From the NCBI GenBank assembly GCA_021770615.1, contig JAETQR010000001.1:119904-183903 (forward strand): a stretch of DNA of 64,000 nucleotides, written 5' to 3'. Both the position numbers and the translations under genes were made by a program. Shown here one piece after another: positions 61,515 to 64,000 of this stretch. How positions within the stretch are numbered: position 1 is the stretch's first letter; every line of letters begins with the position of its first letter. This DNA is from Lachnospiraceae bacterium (GTDB taxonomy: Bacteria > Bacillota_A > Clostridia > Lachnospirales > Lachnospiraceae). The notes under the pieces are model-generated. The model was given only the letters and a program-made list of their open reading frames with translations, was not told where the DNA came from and did no database searches.

Positions 61515-62816
61515 TCACACTTCCTTTCTCATATCTTTTACTCTTTGTGCTTTTCCCTCAAATCTCTGTAATGTATTGGGAGATTCCAGACGGATCTTCG
61601 CATCCAGTCCTAAGACGATGCGGAGTCTGTGCTTGATCTTTTTCTCTAATTCTTCCAGCTCTTTATAAGCATCCACCGGCTCTACGAGTTCTACCCGGAT
61701 CTCCAGTATATCCGAATGATTTTTCCTCGTCACAATGATCTCATAGTGCGGCCCGATCTCATCGATACCAAGAAGTACTTCCTCAATCTGGCTTGGGAAG
61801 ACATTAACACCGCGGATCTTCAACATATCATCAGTCCTTCCGTCCAGATTTTCCATACGTACTGTCGTCCTGCCGCATTTACACGGCTCATAAATCAGTC
61901 TCGTCACGTCTTTCGTGCGATACCGGATCAATGGCAGTGCCTCCTTGTAAATACAGGTGATGACAAGCTCGCCCTTTTCTCCCGGTGGCAGTACCTCTTC
62001 TGTCTTCGGATCGATGATCTCCGGAATAAAGAAATCTTCATTCACATGCATCCCGCAAAGCTGTTCACACTCTCCTGACACCCCGGGTCCCATCAGTTCA
62101 CTCATTCCATAATTCGAGGTAACTAACATATCATCCCCCCAGAGTTTATGCATCTCTGTACGCATCGCCTCCGTCAGAAGCTCACTCCCGACAAGACCGA
62201 TCTTCACATTCAGATCTTTCTTCGGATCAATCCCCATCTGCAAGGCTACCTCTCCAATCCGAAGGGCATAAGACGGTGTGGCCACAAGAAGCGTCGTCCC
62301 AAAATCTTTCATAAACATGATCTGCTTTTCGGTATTTCCGGTAGAAGACGGCACGATGGCCGCCCCCATATTCTCCAGACCAAAGTGCAGGCCCAGCGCC
62401 CCGGTAAACATTCCATACCCAAAACAAATCTGCGCAATATCTTTTCCCGTCGCACCGCCCATGGCAGCGATCCGGGACACGCATTCTGTCCACATCTCCA
62501 AATCTTTTTTCGTATAACCTACCACGGTTGGTTTGCCCGTCGTTCCACTTGATGCATGGATACGCACCAGTTCATCTTTTGGCACTGCAAATAACCCAAA
62601 CGGATAATTATCCCTCATATCCTGTTTGGTCACAAACGGCAGCTTTTGTAAATCCTTTAATGTTTTGATATCCTCTGGTTTTACCCCCGCTGCATCCATC
62701 TTCCGGCGATACGGTGCAACCTTTTCATATACCCGCTTCACCGTTTCCTGCAGTCGTTCTAACTGGATCGCTTCGATCTCAGCTCTCGGCATCGTCTCTT
62801 CTTTTGCCCAAATCAT
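61515..62816 (-). CDS. paaK: Phenylacetate-CoA ligase family protein (first gene)
   Basis: 433 residues from ATG 62816, with GGAGAAGG upstream. It has the AMP-binding loop [51 protein letters not shown] and [20 protein letters not shown]. It starts the operon and is four bases from iorA, an arrangement conserved in many anaerobes. The other copy in the operon differs in its second half. It would couple arylacetyl-CoA made by IorAB to arylacetate and ATP, or activate arylacetate. Confidence 0.93.
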   Translation of the reverse strand: MIWAKEETMPRAEIEAIQLERLQETVKRVYEKVAPYRRKMDAAGVKPEDIKTLKDLQKLPFVTKQDMRDNYPFGLFAVPKDELVRIHASSGTTGKPTVVGYTKKDLEMWTECVSRIAAMGGATGKDIAQICFGYGMFTGALGLHFGLENMGAAIVPSSTGNTEKQIMFMKDFGTTLLVATPSYALRIGEVALQMGIDPKKDLNVKIGLVGSELLTEAMRTEMHKLWGDDMLVTSNYGMSELMGPGVSGECEQLCGMHVNEDFFIPEIIDPKTEEVLPPGEKGELVITCIYKEALPLIRYRTKDVTRLIYEPCKCGRTTVRMENLDGRTDDMLKIRGVNVFPSQIEEVLLGIDEIGPHYEIIVTRKNHSDILEIRVELVEPVDAYKELEELEKKIKHRLRIVLGLDAKIRLESPNTLQRFEGKAQRVKDMRKEV

Positions 62817-62884
62817 TTTTCCTTCTCCTTATCTGATATTCTAAAACTTATGTCGCATTTTGATATTCACGTACAGATATTGTT

Positions 62885-62893
62885 ATTTTAACA
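62885..62893 (-). promoter_or_regulatory. Candidate promoter of the aryl-pyruvate operon
   Basis: TAAAAT at 62885-62890, preceded by TGT on the minus strand, forms an extended -10. A good -35 is not visible. It lies about 70 bases before the first start codon. Confidence 0.35.
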
Positions 62894-62946
62894 CAAATTG
62901 GGGTGAGATTCCACTAAAAAATCAGGGGAATGTTTACCGATTCCGT

Positions 62947-63100
62947 ATATTAGACAAAACGGCTTCCATGCATGGGCGCTTGCGCTACATAAATACGCAG
63001 CGGTATGGGTGTAGAAAAGTGCAAAAAACATGCACTTCATACCCACACCTCATACCGGCGCATTTATAACCCATGCTTGAAAACCATTTTGTCTAATATA
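62947..63100. repeat. Long palindromic element C
   Basis: Outer arms TATATTAGACAAAA (from 62947) and TTTTGTCTAATATA (to 63100) continue inwards with few mismatches. The core (about 62970-63079) matches element B at 40.25-40.36 kb with about seven differences in 105 bases, including the motif GCGCTTGCGCTA and TACGCAGCGGTATGGGTGT. The outer arms are unrelated to B's. Confidence 0.9.
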
Positions 63101-63357
63101 CTGTAACTCGGAAATCATCACCTGAATATTCTATTTTTCCGTTGAAATGTTTGGATTCCTTTCCTTCCTATTTATATCTTACATATGACTACATTATCAT
63201 TTCTTTGAGGCACTGACTTATGCCTTCCACGGTTTCATTCTTTTAAGGCTGCTGCATCCCATTCCACACGGTTCCCGCTGTTCCTTCATTATATCTGGTT
63301 AGCCTTTTATTTACGGACATTTCCCGACGGCAAAATTGATTCCAAAAATCATTCAGG

Positions 63358-64000
63358 TCAGATTTGAAGCAGTTGTCCTTTCTTACAGATTCCGTACTCC
63401 TCCATAAGCTTCTCCTGAAATGCCAGATCCTGTGAAGAGCGAAGCAGGTCATCCGTCCTCCCCTCTTCCATCAAACAATGGATCAGTTCATTCATGGCAC
63501 TGATCCCATCCAGCCAGCCTTCATTCATTCCTTCCATTCTCCCATCCCTGATCATTTCCCTGATCGCAAGACACATATCAAATCCCTCCTCTTTTTCATA
63601 CTCTTCTTTGTGTATCTCCAGTTCTCTGCTCCTGCTATAGACAGACACCACATCATAAGCATCTTCCCGCAGATGGCGGAACGCTTCCTTTTCCTCTACA
63701 TACCGTTTTAGCTCCTCTTTGTCATCCTGACGTTTTAAAAATCCAAACACCTCCCTCAGGTCAGTCCGGAATACATCGCTCGTCCTCATCCTATGGATAT
63801 CCCAAAGATTCACATGGAAATCATTATAGAACGGAACCAGCCTTTCCCTGATCTCCGGCGGTATCTTCTCCACCCCTGCCATTCTCCCAAGTACTGTATG
63901 GCCGTCCCATTTCTTCCTTCCCAGATAAATGCCGATCGTGATCACCGGCATCAGACAGTCCCTTCCTGAAAATCCGGAAAGGTACTCTGCCGACCGCAGA
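63358..64000 (-). CDS. Rpn/PD-(D/E)XK family transposase-like protein, partial at the 5' end
   Basis: The frame is open to the window edge; at least 214 residues are visible, with the N-terminal part beyond it. RSAEYLSGFSGRDCLMPVITI is the conserved region that follows the nuclease core in the Rpn family, and VDRRMRTSD-like and FGFLKRQDD segments follow. The C-terminus (SAMNELIHCLMEEGRTDDLLRS) is of the helical type seen in these proteins. Members are annotated as transposases; several E. coli relatives promote RecA-independent recombination. The catalytic part is outside the window, so activity cannot be judged. Confidence 0.75.
   Translation of the reverse strand, partial: LRSAEYLSGFSGRDCLMPVITIGIYLGRKKWDGHTVLGRMAGVEKIPPEIRERLVPFYNDFHVNLWDIHRMRTSDVFRTDLREVFGFLKRQDDKEELKRYVEEKEAFRHLREDAYDVVSVYSRSRELEIHKEEYEKEEGFDMCLAIREMIRDGRMEGMNEGWLDGISAMNELIHCLMEEGRTDDLLRSSQDLAFQEKLMEEYGICKKGQLLQI

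Larger units (their letters stand above)
62817..63357. other. Intergenic region upstream of the aryl-pyruvate operon
   Basis: No gene seen. Contains a candidate extended -10 promoter at 62885 and palindromic element C. The part from 63101 to 63357 shows no clear structure and follows the Rpn-family gene's stop. Confidence 0.6.

Noticed and set aside
1..64000. tRNA, rRNA or known riboswitch
   Set aside because: No cloverleaf-like or riboswitch core was recognised by eye; a covariance-model search would be needed to exclude weak cases.

Overview
The window reads as a chromosomal segment of an anaerobic Clostridia, most likely a gut Lachnospiraceae. Supporting signs are strong GGAGG ribosome sites, pyruvate:ferredoxin oxidoreductase and indolepyruvate:ferredoxin oxidoreductase, a hexuronate/glycoside operon, very large Ig/InlB-repeat surface proteins, BspA-type leucine-rich repeats and a YtrA-type GntR/ABC operon. 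This is inference from gene content; no rRNA or other taxonomic marker is present. Almost every gene is on the minus strand. The exceptions are a decayed IS110-type transposase and the GntR/ABC operon between 24 and 27.6 kb.

Layout. 0-1.3 kb: two tandem paralogous lipoproteins, one apparently shortened and one cut by the window edge. 1.5-17.9 kb: two secreted surface proteins (1,043 and 4,327 residues) that share a basic Fn3/BIG2-like C-terminus and lack a sortase motif. 18-21.6 kb: pyruvate:ferredoxin oxidoreductase. 21.8-23.8 kb: secreted leucine-rich-repeat protein. 23.8-25.3 kb: IS110 relic with a structured non-coding left end. 25.6-27.7 kb: GntR regulator plus ABC exporter, followed by a 5 x 14 bp tandem repeat. 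27.9-34.4 kb: envelope and cell-division genes (Nudix, class B PBP, FtsW/RodA, U32 protein, long ZapA). 34.6-35.3 kb: HEPN/nucleotidyltransferase pair. 35.5-37.8 kb: two HAD hydrolases and an SGNH hydrolase. 38.2-42 kb: Na/phosphate cotransporter, lipoprotein, alpha/beta hydrolase. 42.2-46 kb: folC operon with a cytoplasmic ParB-like/BMP fusion and a metallophosphoesterase. 46.2-54.6 kb: glycoside/hexuronate operon (GH2, GPH symporter, HAD, GH3, uxuA, uxuB). 54.9-62.8 kb: aryl-pyruvate operon (two phenylacetate-CoA ligases, iorA, iorB, ACT protein, amidohydrolase, sodium symporter). 63.4 kb to the end: Rpn/PD-(D/E)XK family protein, partial.

Functional picture. The GH2-to-uxuB operon would import a glycoside with a cation, hydrolyse it with GH2/GH3 enzymes and feed fructuronate through mannonate to 2-keto-3-deoxygluconate; the later KDG steps are not in the window. 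The paaK/ior operon would oxidise aryl-pyruvates from aromatic amino acids to arylacetyl-CoA plus reduced ferredoxin, with PaaK-type enzymes interconverting arylacetyl-CoA and arylacetate.

The least explained material is intergenic. A family of 150-270 bp near-perfect palindromes (37.9, 40.2 and 63.0 kb) carries a common core, and two copies share about 100 nt of core inside unrelated, individually palindromic outer arms. There is also a 32-bp-arm palindrome at 54.8 kb, a 40-bp direct repeat before the phosphate transporter, and a recurring hairpin plus GCAGAAATGAGGA leader in front of three unrelated genes.
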